From assembly GCA_958450325.1 (NCBI GenBank), contig OY288257.1, forward strand, positions 58,853,938 through 58,917,937: 64,000 bases of DNA, in the 5' to 3' direction. This stretch comes from Agrostemma githago (taxonomy: Eukaryota > Streptophyta > Magnoliopsida > Caryophyllales > Caryophyllaceae). This document shows, piece by piece, positions 21,783-34,571 of this stretch (the stretch's first letter is position 1; each line of letters begins with the position of its first letter). The notes under the pieces were generated by a model. The model was not told where the DNA came from. It did no database searches and saw only the letters and a list, made by a program, of their open reading frames with translations. The translations under genes and the position numbers were made by a program.

Positions 21783-22562
21783 ACAATTATACAATTATGT
21801 ATATAAAAGCAATATTTTCGTATAGTTATATATAACCCAAGAATCAATTAGAGAGATGTGGTGGACGTTATATATTTCCCTAAGGATCAGATACATTTGC
21901 ATAAAACGTACTTATCCCTAATTAAAGAAGATGCGAAATACGTATAAACCTACTATACGTTATAGATACATTTTCCCTAATTACATAAACCCAAAGATTA
22001 ATTATGCTACATATAAACCTACTATATAATATTACCTATAATATAATATTATTCGATTGCCTTAATTATACGCTTAATAATTACCTATTATAAACTATGC
22101 TTATATAATGCTTAATTATATAATTATCGATCAACTTATAAACATTTCAACACAGAACATCTTCTAATATAGTTTATATACTACTAAAATAATTATTACG
22201 GAGTACTATTTCTAATGACATCAACTCAATACGTTGTCTAAAATTCATAAACGATGTCAGCAATGTTAAGGAAACGTGGAGATTACGTGTTAGGGTTATA
22301 AGACTCTACTCCGTACCAGCGTGGAATAATCCGAAGGAAATAAGTCGGGTTGAAATGATCCTTATGGATGAAAAGGTAATATATCTCTAACAAATTTGAT
22401 TTATGGTTCTAAGGGAAAAAACTATTCATCTATTAATTTTTCTCTTCTTGACAGATGAAAAAGATTCAGACATCGATCAAAGACAAATTGATAAAAGTTT
22501 TTAAACCTCTGATACAAGAAGGAGAAATTTAAAGAAAGCCAAGGATATACTTGAGAGAACAA
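21783..22562. other. AT-rich intergenic DNA, no gene seen
   Basis: This is the continuation of the target region split by the Tat element. There are only short AT-rich runs and no motif I can support. Confidence 0.5.
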
Positions 22563-23950
22563 TCTATCTATATATATAATAAAAAGGCAAGTCTTTTTAC
22601 ATCCCTTTACAATATTCATTCTTGAGTGAATATGAGAAAGCCAAATCGTCATTCTTAAGTGCATATGAGAAAGCCACATCATCATCATTCAATATTCAAT
22701 GAGAAAATGTGTATACCTTTTAAATTAAAAGCAAATAAGTGCATACTAAATAGTACGTTATTAATTGGTATCGTTAAAGTAAATTAGGTTATGTTATTAA
22801 TCAATTAATTTAAACAACAATAATTTACAATATAATTTATAAATTACATATTAACGTTCATTACTTTGCTATAAACTTTCATCGATCTTTATAAATTGGA
22901 TTTTTTTGTATAAAATGTGAGAGATTATATATATATGTTCTCCATACCCTAAATCACAACCTCTATCGATCCTCTATTAGTTACAACAATCACCAACATT
23001 ATTTTGTCACTTTATATTTTGCATTATTATTTATTATAATAATTGCGATGCGTTGACAATTTGTATGATTTTATACAAAAGTATACTACGTAATACATAT
23101 GGACTACTGTTACTAACCAACCTAATATAGTACTTTAAAGATAACATAAAAACGCTCTTCAACCCTTCTAACGACACGCCCCTTCAAACATAACAACCAA
23201 AAATCAACCTCAACTCATATTACCATAAATGAAGCAATAACATACCCTCCACCCAAACTCCAATATATACAACTACCTCTCACAAAAGCAAACTCAAGAT
23301 AAATTTGATAAAAAAAAACATAAAAAAATAAAAATAAAAAATTGTTCCTTCTAATAAACGAACCTAATAACTTTATATTCAAAATGTTGTATTCATTTAG
23401 ATCTCCAAAATTTAAAGCAATATGGTATTACAATTGTGACATCATAATGGTTAACACATTGACAAAAATTTTCCACATAAAACTTTTATTTACAAGAGTG
23501 TAACAATTTCTTACAATAGTGTTTAAGTAAAAAAAATGTTCATGATGGAAAAGTTTAATAGGAGTATTGAATGTACTATTGGCATATTTTGGATAAAAAA
23601 ATACTCAATGTTCAATTAACTAATTCACATTTTTTTATACTTTAATTATTAAACCTATATTACATGAAAATCTTGGTTAATGCAAAATTTGATACCAGCA
23701 TGCTGTCTGTTTATATACCGAAACTTATAAATAAGAATTCGCGTCATATGTTGTTGCATGTTGGTGCAAATGACATTCTTATACCAAAAAGTTCTTAAGA
23801 AAATTAGATCGTGTTTGAGTGTGAGCTTATACAACTTATTTACAATACATCCGTGATTTTCACGGGTAGCAGGCGAAACTGTAAACATACAATTGTTCCC
23901 AATAATAAATATTATAGAAATCCCGTGCATTGCACGGGTCACAAAACTAG
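22563..23950 (+). mobile_element. Non-autonomous Helitron
   Basis: The 5' end is TCTATCTATATATATAATAAAAAGG preceded by A (alternatively from 22567). The 3' end is a hairpin, CCCGTGCA/TGCACGGG at 23922-23938, followed 8 bases later by CTAG (23947-23950) and then T. That is the Helitron pattern: TC start, short 3' hairpin, CTRR end, insertion between A and T. No Rep/helicase gene is inside; the 1.4 kb is AT-rich. Confidence 0.7.
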
Positions 23951-24518
23951 TTGTTAGCTAAAAGGATAGGAAGAATTAGCAAAATGATGACGTGTCATCA
24001 CCTCATGCAATGTTTTCCCTCCAAAATATTATTACCTAAATAAATAAAATAATTTCTAAAAATTAAGGAAACAAATAAATCATTACACACATATACTTAT
24101 AATATTTAAATTCAAGTCAAAGTAAATATTTATGTAAATTCTTCAAAAATAAAATTATTACTCCTTATTTATGAGCTATTAAACAAATAAACCTTTATGA
24201 TACAACTTTTTTGTAACAAAATATATCCGTCGATAACTATTGAAGTCTAAGTGTTGACGTAAACAAATACGGAGCATAAATATTTGATGATGGAAAAACT
24301 ATACCCTGTATAAAATACTTTCAAGTTTTGATTTTAATATATAAATAACTGTTTTATCTAATAATAGTTGAATTATTATGTTATCTTTTAATTTATTAAC
24401 AAAATTTATAGCTAATCTGAATATATACAGGAATGTATTTTGATTCTTGTATGTTGGTTCTATGATTATATATAAAACAAATTTTCAATTGAATAGTCAG
24501 GTAAAAATTATAAAATAT

Positions 24519-24787
24519 TACTCCCTCCGCTTCGTTTGATTCTTTATGTTTGTTTTTTCACACTTTCAATACTCATTTTCTATTGTTCATATATATTTAG
24601 TTACATATTTCTAAAAATTATATAAAAAAAATATTGATATTTATAACGCACTCGATTATACAATTTAAACAAGATCTCACATGACTATCTTTTATCTTAT
24701 ATATTAGAAATTATATTGACGATTTTACTCACTTATAATTAATGTCCAAAAAATAAACATAAAGGATCAAATGGAACGAAGAAAGTA
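24519..24787. mobile_element. Stowaway-like MITE
   Basis: Flanked by TA at both ends. Terminal inverted repeats of about 30 bp start CTCCCTCCGCTTCGTTTGAT and end ATGGAACGAAGAAAG. The interior is AT-rich. This is the Tc1/mariner-type MITE common in this lineage. Confidence 0.75.
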
Positions 24788-24940
24788 TTATTAAATTTGT
24801 CAAAAAAAAAATATCATAATCATCATTGAAATTTTAAATTATTTTCTCAAATAAAAATGTAAAGATTATAAATGTGAAAAGTTAATAGGTTACCAATAGA
24901 TTTCTACAAGTAATTACTAAACATAAAATGCTAAAGATAC

Positions 24941-24969
24941 TGTGTATTAATGCGCGGGATCTATACTAG
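24941..24969 (+). mobile_element. 3' terminus of another Helitron, 5' end not found
   Basis: A decayed hairpin (GTGTATTAATGCGCGGG) is followed by ATCTATACTAG and T, as in the Helitron ends at 55781 and 55839. The Stowaway MITE at 24519 probably sits inside this element. Confidence 0.5.
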
Positions 24970-25010
24970 TTATATAATCAATAATTCAAAAAACTTACAA
25001 ATATTCTTAT

Positions 25011-26079
25011 GGGATATTTCCCATGGTACCCTCGAACTTTGACAGATTACACATGGTACCCCTCATTTTAAGTTTGTTCCTGTGGTAACCTTGTGTTTTG
25101 TGTTTAGTGCCCATGGTACCCCTGTTCAATTTTCTGTTATAACGGCGTTACAAGTTAGGTTAGTTAGTGATTAATTAATTTTGTATGAAAAATTAGGTAG
25201 AATCATTAACGAACTTCAAATTAAACTGATAATTGAGAGAATGTCCATGGTACCCCTATGTTTTCAATGTTTTAACCATGGTGTCCCTGTGTTTTCGACT
25301 TTTATCCTATGGTACCCTTGTGATTTCAATTATTTATCCGTGGTACCCCTAAATGAATTGCAACGGCTAGTTTAATGAACTAGTCATTGTTCATTTGCAA
25401 AGTTAGAACGGAAGATGATAGTCATAAAGTTTGTAAGAGGACTTGTTCAATTGCACCATTAAAACCAACCACATTTATCGCACTTCTAGTATAGTTTAAA
25501 TGAGTTTGTTGCAGTATGACCTGATGCTCGTATATTTGTTCTTATATTGTATCTCGAACATGATTTTTTTTTACATTAACTTCTCTTGAAAAATATGAAA
25601 ATGACATTATTGTGTGAAGTGAATTATGTTCTTTATTTGTTATGCTATTGTGCTGACCCTCAATCCCATTAATTTTGTATTTATAAGCAAATGAACAATG
25701 ACTAGTTCATTAAACTAGTCGTTGAAATTCATTTAGGGGTACCACAGACAAATAATTGAAATCACAATGGTACCATAGGAAAAAAGTCGAAAACACGGGG
25801 GCACCATGGTTAAAATATTGAAAACATAGGGGTACTATGGGCATTCCCTCAATTATCAGTTTAATTTGAAGTTCAATTCGTTAATGATTCTAACTAATTT
25901 TTCATCCAAAATTAATTAACCACTAACTAACCTAACTTCTAACGCCGTTATAACGGAAAATTGAACAGGGGTACCATGGGCACTAAACACAAAACACAAG
26001 GTTACTACAGGAACAAACTTAAATTGAGGGGTACCATGTGTAATCTGTCAAAGTTCGAGGGTACCGTGGGAAATATCCC
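25011..26079. mobile_element. Foldback Mutator-like element (about 380-bp inverted arms)
   Basis: A perfect 9-bp target duplication, TATTCTTAT, flanks it (25002-25010 and 26080-26088), the Mutator length. It starts GGGATATTTCCC and ends with the complement. The arms (about 25011-25400 and 25690-26079) are long inverted repeats; the central 290 bp is unique and non-coding. Each arm repeats a CATGGTACCCCT word about every 35-50 bp. No transposase gene is present. Confidence 0.85.
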
Positions 26080-26645
26080 TATTCTTATTAGTACCTAATT
26101 AGATATCACAAAGCTAAAAAAAAAACAAATTATCAAACTATTAACGAATTTATGATATTGTGTATCGAAATGTATCGAGTAATATTTTGCGAAAATTAGG
26201 GGTGAGCAAACCAGATATCCGATTTTTAAAATCTATTTTTTTTCGATGCGCATCCAATTCGGTTTTTTCCGTATATCTGGAAAATGGTTATCCGATTTTT
26301 TCGGATATCCAGTATACGGCTTTTATATTTTCTTCTATTTTTTCTTTTTTTTAAACGCTTAATTGATTTTCAATGATAAATATAACGTTAATTTTACATA
26401 TATAAATATAAATACTTCAATATAGAAAATATACATACAAAAAACCTACTGTGAAAAATATGGTAAATACAGTATATCTTATGTACAATTATTCTCAAAA
26501 AATATTATGAGTACTACATACAAGTCATTAAACTATCATAAATTAATACGGAGTAGTTTAATAATTTGTTTTGTTTTTAGGCTTTGGGATATCTGGTTTG
26601 GAAATTAAATTATTTGGTCAATTTTCAATTCTTGATTGTATATTT

Positions 26646-26881
26646 TGACAAATTTGATAACTTATGGGAAGGAAAAACTCCTCTATTTTCTTATTCCTCT
26701 CCAATTATTTACAACAACTTATATATTGTAGTTACAAACTAATCGTATCTTCTATCTTTGTAACAAATATAATCTTGTACACAATAATATTCATATCTCT
26801 ATAATATGAGAAACTACATCTCCAAAATATGAGAAACAATATCGAAGAATATACTAGAAGAATATACTCGATATTCTTTCA
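26646..26881 (-). repeat. 3' LTR of the copia element
   Basis: On - it begins TGAAAGAATATCGAG and ends AAATTTGTCA. It carries a small internal duplication of GAAGAATATACT compared with the other LTR. Confidence 0.85.
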
Positions 26882-26892
26882 CTCCCTCTCAA
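26882..26892 (-). other. Polypurine tract of the copia element
   Basis: On - TTGAGAGGGAG directly precedes the 3' LTR. Confidence 0.65.
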
Positions 26893-27650
26893 GTTGGCGC
26901 ACTTGGTAAACTGAGTCCCAACTTGTACTGCAAATGATCAAACGACTCACCCCCGAGCGCCTTAGTGAATAAATCTGCTATTTGCTCCTTGCTCCGAACA
27001 TGGGACAAGCTAATTGTCTTTTCGCTTAGATGTTGTCGTACAAAATAATGACAATCAATTTCTATATGTTTAGTTCTGTCATGAAACACCGGGTTTCTTG
27101 CTATATGGATCGCTGCTTCGTTATCACAAAATAACTGCATCAGTTCTTTATGAAAAATACCTAAGGATGCAAGAAAAGCTTTCAACCATATTAGCTCGCT
27201 TGTAGCAAATCCCATAGCTCGATATTCAGCTTCCGCCGATGACTTCGAGACGGTTACCTGTTTCTTAGCTCTCCATGATATAGGTGACCTGCCTATCGAA
27301 ACAAAATAACCGCTCAATGACCTTCTAGTGACCGGACATTTAGCATGGTCCGAATCACAATAACCCCTCAGTTGCAAGTCTCCGTTTCTTCTAAATGTAA
27401 TCCCTTTGCTAGGATTTCGCTTAAGGTAGCGCACTACCCTCAAGGCAGCTTCCCAGTGTTCCTTCCTCGGTTCGTTCACAAATTGAGACAATATATGTAC
27501 CGCGTAGACCAAATATGGTCTCGTTATTGTTAAATAAACGAGTCGGCCTACTAGCCTTCGATACATTGTGTCTTTGAGCACATACCCATTTGCTAACGCC
27601 AATTTGTGATCTAGCTGTATTGGTGTATATGCGGTCCGTGCCCCTTTCAT
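26889..27650 (-). pseudogene. Copia RNase H and RT C-terminus
   Basis: An open stretch of about 250 codons carries the copia RT-end and RNase H pattern: RRLVGRLVYLTITRP, YCDSDHAKCP...SGYFV (catalytic Asp), SSAEAEYRAM (Glu), LFCDNEAA (Asp) and HIEIDCHYFVR. It would remove RNA from the RNA:DNA hybrid. The frame breaks near 27655-27680 before joining the rest of RT, so it is a fragment of a dead pol. Confidence 0.85.
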
Positions 27651-28320
27651 TCTGTCTCCTCGATAATACCCATCGCATACTTCCTTTGGTTTAGAAATAG
27701 TCCATCTTTATTATGTGCTACTTCTATTCCTATGAAGTATTTAATTCTTCCCAAGTCTTTAATTCCAAAGCTCTTATCTAAGAAGCCTTTGAATATTTGA
27801 CATGCCTAATTATTATTGCTAACCATGATCATATCATCCACATAAACCAAAACTGCGATGAATATTCCATCTCGATTAAATGTGAATAAAGAGTAATCGA
27901 CAAGAGATTAAACGAACCCATATCCTTTCATTGAAACAGTCAATTTAGAAAACCAATTCCGGGAAGCCTGCTTCAAACCATAAATCGGTTTAAGTAGTCT
28001 ACATACCTTGTTATCTCGACCTCTATCGAAACCTTGTGGAATCTTCATGTATACCTCCTCATCTAGATCCCCATGTAAAAAGGCGTTGTTTACATCTAAT
28101 TGCTCGATGAACCAACCCTTTTGTATTGCTACAACCAACATGCACCTTACACTCGTCATTTTTGCGACGGGTGCATAAGTCTCATGATAATCTATGCCTT
28201 CCACTTGGGTAAATCCTTGTGCCACGAGCCTAGCTTTGTATCGCTCTACTGTTCCATCTTCACGATATTTGATTTTATAAACTCATTTGCACCCAATAGG
28301 TCTCTTACCTTTAGGTAGGC
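27651..28320 (-). pseudogene. Copia reverse transcriptase core, broken
   Basis: The + complement holds the RT core in order: QGFTQVEGIDYHETYAPVAK, QLDVNNAFLHGDLDEEVYM, GLKQASRNW, then YVDD near 27835. In-frame stops follow GYGFV (about 27908) and SNNN just after YVDD. A frameshift leads into the RNase H segment and another near 28280 separates it from the upstream linker. The catalytic YVDD itself is intact. Confidence 0.85.
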
Positions 28321-29330
28321 TCACTACTTTCCATGTTCCATTCTTTTCCAAGGCGTCGATCTCCTTTTTCATGGCTTGTCTCCATTTTTCATCCTTGATG
28401 GCTTCACGATAATAACTTGATTCGATATGTTCATCAATCTTTGTCATAAAAGCCCTATGGGTAGGTGAGAAACAATTGGTACTAACATAATTAATTAAAG
28501 GATAACGAGTACCTGACTGTGAGGAGCGATAATGAATAGAGAGAGCATTCGATCCGGGGTTAATTATTCTCGTCGATTTACAGTAATAATCCTTTTTCCA
28601 GTTGGGTTCGAATCGATCTCGTGCCCCTCGTCCCATTCTCGGTTCTACTGTTCTACTCTCATCTTCGTTATTAGTGGCCAGATTGGTTCCGTTGCCCGTA
28701 TTCTCGTCTAAAGCACTCGAACCGGGCGTTTCTTCCTCATCTCCGACTGACTCGTCCTTCTCAACTTCCCCTGCCCCAGTTGGATCGACCTCCCCATGTG
28801 AACTGACAGCTTCTGTCCTAATTTTTGCTGAGACAGGAGGTTCCAATTCTTCCTCACTCTTGTCTTTTTCCACATTTTTCTCACTCCCCCTCACATTAGT
28901 TATCACGTCCACCTCTACATAAGGGTCATTATTAATGGCATGATTGGGTGTTGCTTCAACGTGTGACATGTTTTCGTCGAGGGTAGTAGAAAAGGGAAAA
29001 GTATGTTCGTAAAATTGAACGTCTCTAGACACAAAGACTCGTTCTCCTTCAAATCATACATCTTCCATCCTTTTTTACTAAGTGGATACCCAACAAAGAT
29101 ACATCTCTTTCCTCGTTCTCCGAATTTATCCCGAGGTTTGTCTTTGTTATGGGCATAACATAGGCAACCTAAGACTCTTAAGTTGTCAAACTTTGGTATT
29201 TTTCGATGCAAAATCTCATATGGGGTTTTACCATTCAATAAGGGAGTAGGTGTTTGGTTTATTAAATACGCGGCTGTTAAAAAACATTCCCCCCAAAATT
29301 GCACAGGTAATTCGCCTTGAAAACGTAACG
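28283..29330 (-). pseudogene. Copia integrase C-terminal region and linker to RT
   Basis: Two overlapping frames: 28915-29330 has ALRFQGELPVQFWGE...AAYLINQTPTPLLNGKTPYEIL and LRVLGCLCYAHN...FVGYP, the copia integrase end. 28283-29032 has an acidic linker and the start of RT (YREAIKDEKWRQAMKKEIDALEKNGTW). A frameshift lies near 29030-29045. The integrase is cut from its core at 29335 by a 2.9-kb solo LTR. Confidence 0.8.
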
Positions 29331-29335
29331 CCCGT

Positions 29336-32198
29336 TGTAACAACTCGGATTTTCGATGACTTAAAATAATAGATAATGTGGAAAGTTATCTAAGTCATTT
29401 AATTAAAATCATATCAGAGTGTAAATAAATCCGAATCGCTACGGATCCTTACAACAAACGACTATTAATTACATAGTCTTGATTCACTTAGTACAGAATA
29501 TAAATTGTATTTTATACAAACATATTATTAAATCTCTCTCGCCCGATCCTTTCCCATCGCCCCATACCTGCACAAATATATAGAGTAGAGAGACCGCTTA
29601 GCGGGACAGCAACCAAACCGTTCATCTAATATCACCTCGAACACATAAGACAATCATGTGAATAAATAATATGTTTATAAAAATATTAAAGGATATCACG
29701 TAACAAATAGTTTCCTTTAACTCAATTAACCAACATGTGAGGTGATGAAAACGATAAAGTTTAAAAAATGGGACATTGGCAGCCATTTGATTTTTAAAAA
29801 TCATTTTTCACGTAAACAGAGAATAACACACGAGTCGTGGCTCCTAGTATCACCGCTACATCCTATTGGCTTGCATCTCACCAATAGAAGTAACCGTGTT
29901 ACCAACTCGTAGACCGAACCGATCTTATGAGGTTTACATCTCACCCATAAGGCTCAATTGGGCCCGAACTTCTATTATATTATACGTTTATTCAAACGGG
30001 GCTCTGGGCTGAAATGAAAGCTGATGATTACATTCTCTGCATCACCAAGAGGGAACCCGCAGTTTTCAGAATCCTGTTCTGCCCCCATAACCTAGGTAGT
30101 AATACTGATCAAGTACTTGTCTATACGTGCGCACATACCCTACGCAGACTCTTGAACCGCAGCTCTCACTGCCGTAGGACGACTACCTTAAACACTAGGT
30201 CGACTCTCGGACCGCAGCCTCCGAGTCTGCTTTTCATTACAAGTGCAGTCGAAACACCACGCATGGTAGGATCCAACACAAGCTATTCGTCCCAGACTCG
30301 CATCGTAAACTTTATATAACAGTCGCCCGTGAACAAGTAGTACTTTATTTGGTGACCTTCAATAATTGGTCGGACTCATTTGAAACAGTCAAATCCGCAA
30401 ATACTTACTTTCAGTGTGACAACGTTACACTTTAATCCTTAAGTGTCACCTGAAACATTATATCCCAAATATCGTATCGTATAATATATTTTTTTAAAAT
30501 AATAAATTCTTTAAAATGAAGTTTTATATAAAAATAAAATTTAAGGTATAATAATAATAAAATATTATTTTAAAATTTATTGTTTCTCAAAAATATAAAA
30601 GTTTATGAAAAATATAAATGAAGTCGTACTTAATTGATTTACAAAATTTGACGTAAAATCATGTTTTTAAATATTTATAAATGTCGTGTAAAAGATTCGA
30701 GATAAAATAAATCCATTTATTTAGAAAACGAAATTTATAAATTTTTACCTATATAAAAATAATAAGTGAAGTTTTATTAAAACAAAACATTTTGCAAGTT
30801 ACTAATTTACTCTATTATTATAATATATAAACAAATATAAAAGTACAAAAGAGAATTAAATATGACCAAAATTACAATTATATAAAATATAAAGTACATA
30901 GAATAAACATACATAGCAAATAAAATACAATGAAAATGATATAAAGAAATTTTATTAATTTAAGTTCTTTTATTCATTTTCTCAATTTTCATATAGACAC
31001 AAATGCAAATGTGATGAATAAATTAAACAAGTGATAGTTGAATTTAGTCATAGATAATATATATAACACAAATAAAATATCACGTAACTTTTTTTATATA
31101 CATAAGTAATTTAGTCATACAAACAAGCCTAAATATTTAAATAAGCAATTTATTAAATTACTAACATAATATACTTATATATAAGAAATGTTGTTAGAAG
31201 AAAAGTTTGGTTACCTCGATAGCTATTATGGAGTATTTATTAACGTTATTAAGAATTGAGAATGGTCAGGTCAATAATACTGTCTACGTAAGAAAGTCGT
31301 CTCCTTTCCCCTAATAAAGATATTTTCGGGTCGAAATGAATTGACCCAAATACGGTTCTAGAAAAGTCTAGAAAAGTGATCCCGCCAAATACTGGGCAGC
31401 TCCTCGTTCCCGATGCTCCAATTATAAAAAAATGACGAGGGAATAAATATAGTATAGTAAGTAGAAGTAGTACGTAATATAGTATTCCGTAGTATGTAAG
31501 TAAGTAGTGTAGATTAGTATGTTAGTAAGTACGGAGTATTACGGAGTAGTATGTGGAGTATTTATAGTATACGGAGTATGGAGGAGGGAATGAGGGTGTA
31601 CAGAAGTAGGCATGAAGTGGGGGGAACAAGGAGAAAGTAGATTAGGTGAGAGGGTGAGGGAGTAGGGTCATAGGGGTGAGTAAGGGTGAATGGGGGTAGC
31701 CACGTGGGGAAGGGGGTAAGTAGGATACAATTTTTTTTGAGTTTCATTCCGTTTCTCGTACAAACGTTTTTATTTCTTTCTTAAAAAATTGAAATATAAG
31801 ATTACGAAATTAAAATAATGAAAACCGTAAAATTTATTTGAAAAAAAACGAATTTGTAAGACGGTGAGTAAAATAGACGGTAAATAGTATTACGGGACAA
31901 AAGTTATAAGAAATCGTTACTTTAAGAATTCGATAAATTATTAAACTTTTACGAGACGTGAAAATGTCAAAATGACAAGTCATTTATTTGAAAATAATTT
32001 CGAGTTTAAAACTTTATTTAACGAAAGATAAAAATTTTAATAATTCGGTAAATAAATTCTCACGTTTTTATAACGGAATAATTTTTAATTTAACGAAAAC
32101 AAAATATTTTATTTACGAAATTAATTTTTCAAACGTTAAACTCGGTTTAAATAAATGTTTAAAATTTTAACTCTATTTGAAAAATATGGGGTGTTACA
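29336..32198. mobile_element. Solo LTR (about 2.86 kb), Tekay-like, inside copia integrase
   Basis: It begins TGTAACAACTCGG and ends GGGGTGTTACA, with a perfect 5-bp duplication CCCGT at 29331-29335 and 32199-32203. On - the start TGTAACACCCC is typical of chromovirus Tekay/Del LTRs, which are often 2-4 kb. No internal genes, primer site or second LTR are visible, so it is best read as the solo LTR left by LTR-LTR recombination; a large LARD-like element is the alternative. Confidence 0.7.
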
Positions 32199-32203
32199 CC
32201 CGT

Positions 32204-32685
32204 GCTTTTTCCAAAATATGGCGGTGTTTTCTCTCAACCCGACCATTTTGTTGAGGTGTGTCTGCATTGCTAGTTTGAAACACTGTCCCATTTTCCGCAT
32301 AATAATCTTGGATATCTCCCGATAGTAATTCTGTCTCATTATCACTTTGAATAATTTTGACTCCTTTCTCAAATTGAGTTTTAGTCATTTGACAGAAATT
32401 TTTAAGGAGATATCCTGCTTCACTCTTTTCCTTCATGAGATATACCCACACCCCACGACTATGGTCAAAAAATAATATGCGCGGGTTAAGCTAGGTACTC
32501 GGTATGGGCCCCATAAGTCACAATGAATAATACCAAATAAAACATCACATCTCTTATTATTAAGATTAAAAGGTGTTCGGGTTTGTTTAGCCCTACAACA
32601 GGAATCACAAGCCTCATCGGATGTCCAATTTAAATAGTGACCAACTAAAGGAGTAAAACGAGGAAGTATACTCTTAGACGGATGG
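32204..32685 (-). pseudogene. Copia integrase core segment between two solo LTRs
   Basis: On - it reads HPSKSILPRF, then the knuckle C-x2-C (EACDSCCRAKQTRTPF), a DLWGPY strand with the first catalytic Asp, IQSDNETE with the second Asp, and QQNGRVERKHRHILE with the Glu. Catalytic residues are present, but the segment is severed at both sides by inserted LTRs and the frame is broken near 32460. Confidence 0.8.
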
Positions 32686-34322
32686 TGATAACTCGGTATT
32701 TTACCTATTTTTGTCCCACATTTATACTCGTACTTAGTCGATTTTGTAAGTTGATTTGCTATTATTTAGCTATTTTGTGTTTAATTAGGGTATTAGTCGA
32801 GTCTAACTTAATTATTGTATATTTAATATATTTGTCGGAATTTTGGTACTGCTCTAGTCATTTTGATATCGTAGGTATCGGGAAGGGTTGAGTTGGCTAG
32901 AACCGAGACAAGTCAAAACGGAGCAAGAAGAGCCAAATGACGATTCAGTCCCTCTATTTTACTTCTATAGACCATTTTAAGTGAAGGACATTATAGTCTT
33001 TTCATGTATTTATTAGATATAAAAAAAACAAACAACAACAAAACCCTCAAGAAAAGGAGGAGGAGATGAAAAAAGGAGGGAGCACTGTAGCAGTAGAGAA
33101 ATAGATAGAGAGGAGCAGTAGAGTAGAAGTAGCACGCTGCAGCAGCATTCCTTCCTATGTTTTTCCCTTCTTCTTTTAGTTTTAATTAACTCCTTTAATT
33201 AGTTTAATCATCTAATCTTTTCTTAATTATTCTAGATTTCCTTATTCTCAATATAATTTCATCTCTCTTTTGTTTGATTCGATTTTATCTTATTTCATGT
33301 TTAGATTGTTAATCACTTAAAGCTTAAGTCTTTATAGTTTATTGTGTTTAGTAATATGATTCTAAGTTTGTATTTTATCTTTATGTTGAGTAATTAGTAT
33401 GTGTTAGGTTAGATTAGTTTAATTTATTTCATTAGTCAAAATTTTAGTCTTTATTGTTTGATTATGCTTATTTTTATGTTTAGAGTAATTTTTTGTGTTT
33501 TGATTAATATAATTATGTGTAGTGATTAGTTTTCCCACTAGGGGTCGATGAATCCCCGATTTGTTTGAATTACGCGTTGAATGTCTTGTATCGGTTTAGT
33601 TGGGTGAATGGATGAGGATGTGTTGGGGATTTATGGATTAACATGGTTTATGGGGTTTGGGTCGAATTTAGTCCCTTGGTCATCGACGGGAGTCGATTAT
33701 GATTAATTGTCGATTCTTCCCCTTTATCTTGCCTTACTCTACTTAGTTGAACACGGGAGTGAGAATTAAGCGGGGTATTCCCAACACTAGTTTGTATTAG
33801 CGTGTTTTTCATTGACTTGGGTTAGTTTGGGGAACATCACGGGAGTGAGTCTCCGGTCTAGATCTTAGGATTCCGTCTTACGAGCCCGGGAAGGAGGTAA
33901 ACGGGGTAATTAGTCGTTTCACGAACCCGGGAGGGAGGTGACCGACCTAGAACGCGCATTCCTTGTCCGAGAACCCGACTTCCTCGATACTTAGCATTCG
34001 TTAGCGTGATTTGAATAAGTCGCGGGTGACATCGTCCCTTAGTACTTTTTCTTATTTGATTTTATCATTTCATCTCTTTGTTTCTTTAGTTTTCTAGTTC
34101 TTTACCTTGTTTTAGATTATTAGTTTCTTTATGCATTTATTAGTTAGTCTATCTAGTTTAACCTCACCATTATCAATCGATTCGCGTAGCTAATTACAAT
34201 CTGAGGCCGAACTAGTATTCATTCCCGATCTCTCTGTGGATTCGACCCGACTTACCCTTACTATTTTAGTTTAGGTTAGTTGGTTTATTTGATAGTTAGA
34301 TTGACGACAAATCCGACTATCA
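32686..34322 (+). mobile_element. Solo LTR (about 1.64 kb), Athila-like, inside copia pre-integrase region
   Basis: Termini are TGATAACTCGG and GACTATCA. The 5-bp duplication is GATGG (32681-32685) versus TATGG (34323-34327), one mismatch. The closing part contains CTGTGGATTCGACCCGACTTACC, the style of Athila-type LTR 3' ends in + orientation, opposite to the host copia. An ATATAAAAAA box near 33018 fits an LTR promoter. No internal genes. Confidence 0.7.
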
Positions 34323-34557
34323 TATGGCCAAGTCTTTTGTGCCAAAAACGACTTTCCTTTGAGACGGTCACATATCCTACCACGTTGGTCTTCTCCGACT
34401 TATAATAATAAACCCCTTCACGATGTTCACCCTGTCCAATCTGCGTCCTCGTAGTCTGGTCCTGCATCATACAATAATCAGAGTAAAATATTATTACACA
34501 ATTGTTCTCATGAATTAATCGTTGAACTGAGATGAGATCGCAAGTTAGAGTAGGCAC
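34323..34557 (-). pseudogene. Copia GAG-pre-integrase segment
   Basis: LISVQRLIHENNCVIIFYS...FWHKRLGH on - is the conserved spacer and first His of the integrase zinc-binding site. The reading frame is cut at 34322 by the Athila-like solo LTR and resumes at 32685. Confidence 0.8.
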
Positions 34558-34571
34558 AAAAAGGACGTCTC

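Noticed and set aside
29336..32198. Complete LTR retrotransposon inside copia
   Set aside because: No primer site, internal genes or second LTR; the TGTAACA ends and single duplication fit a solo LTR better.
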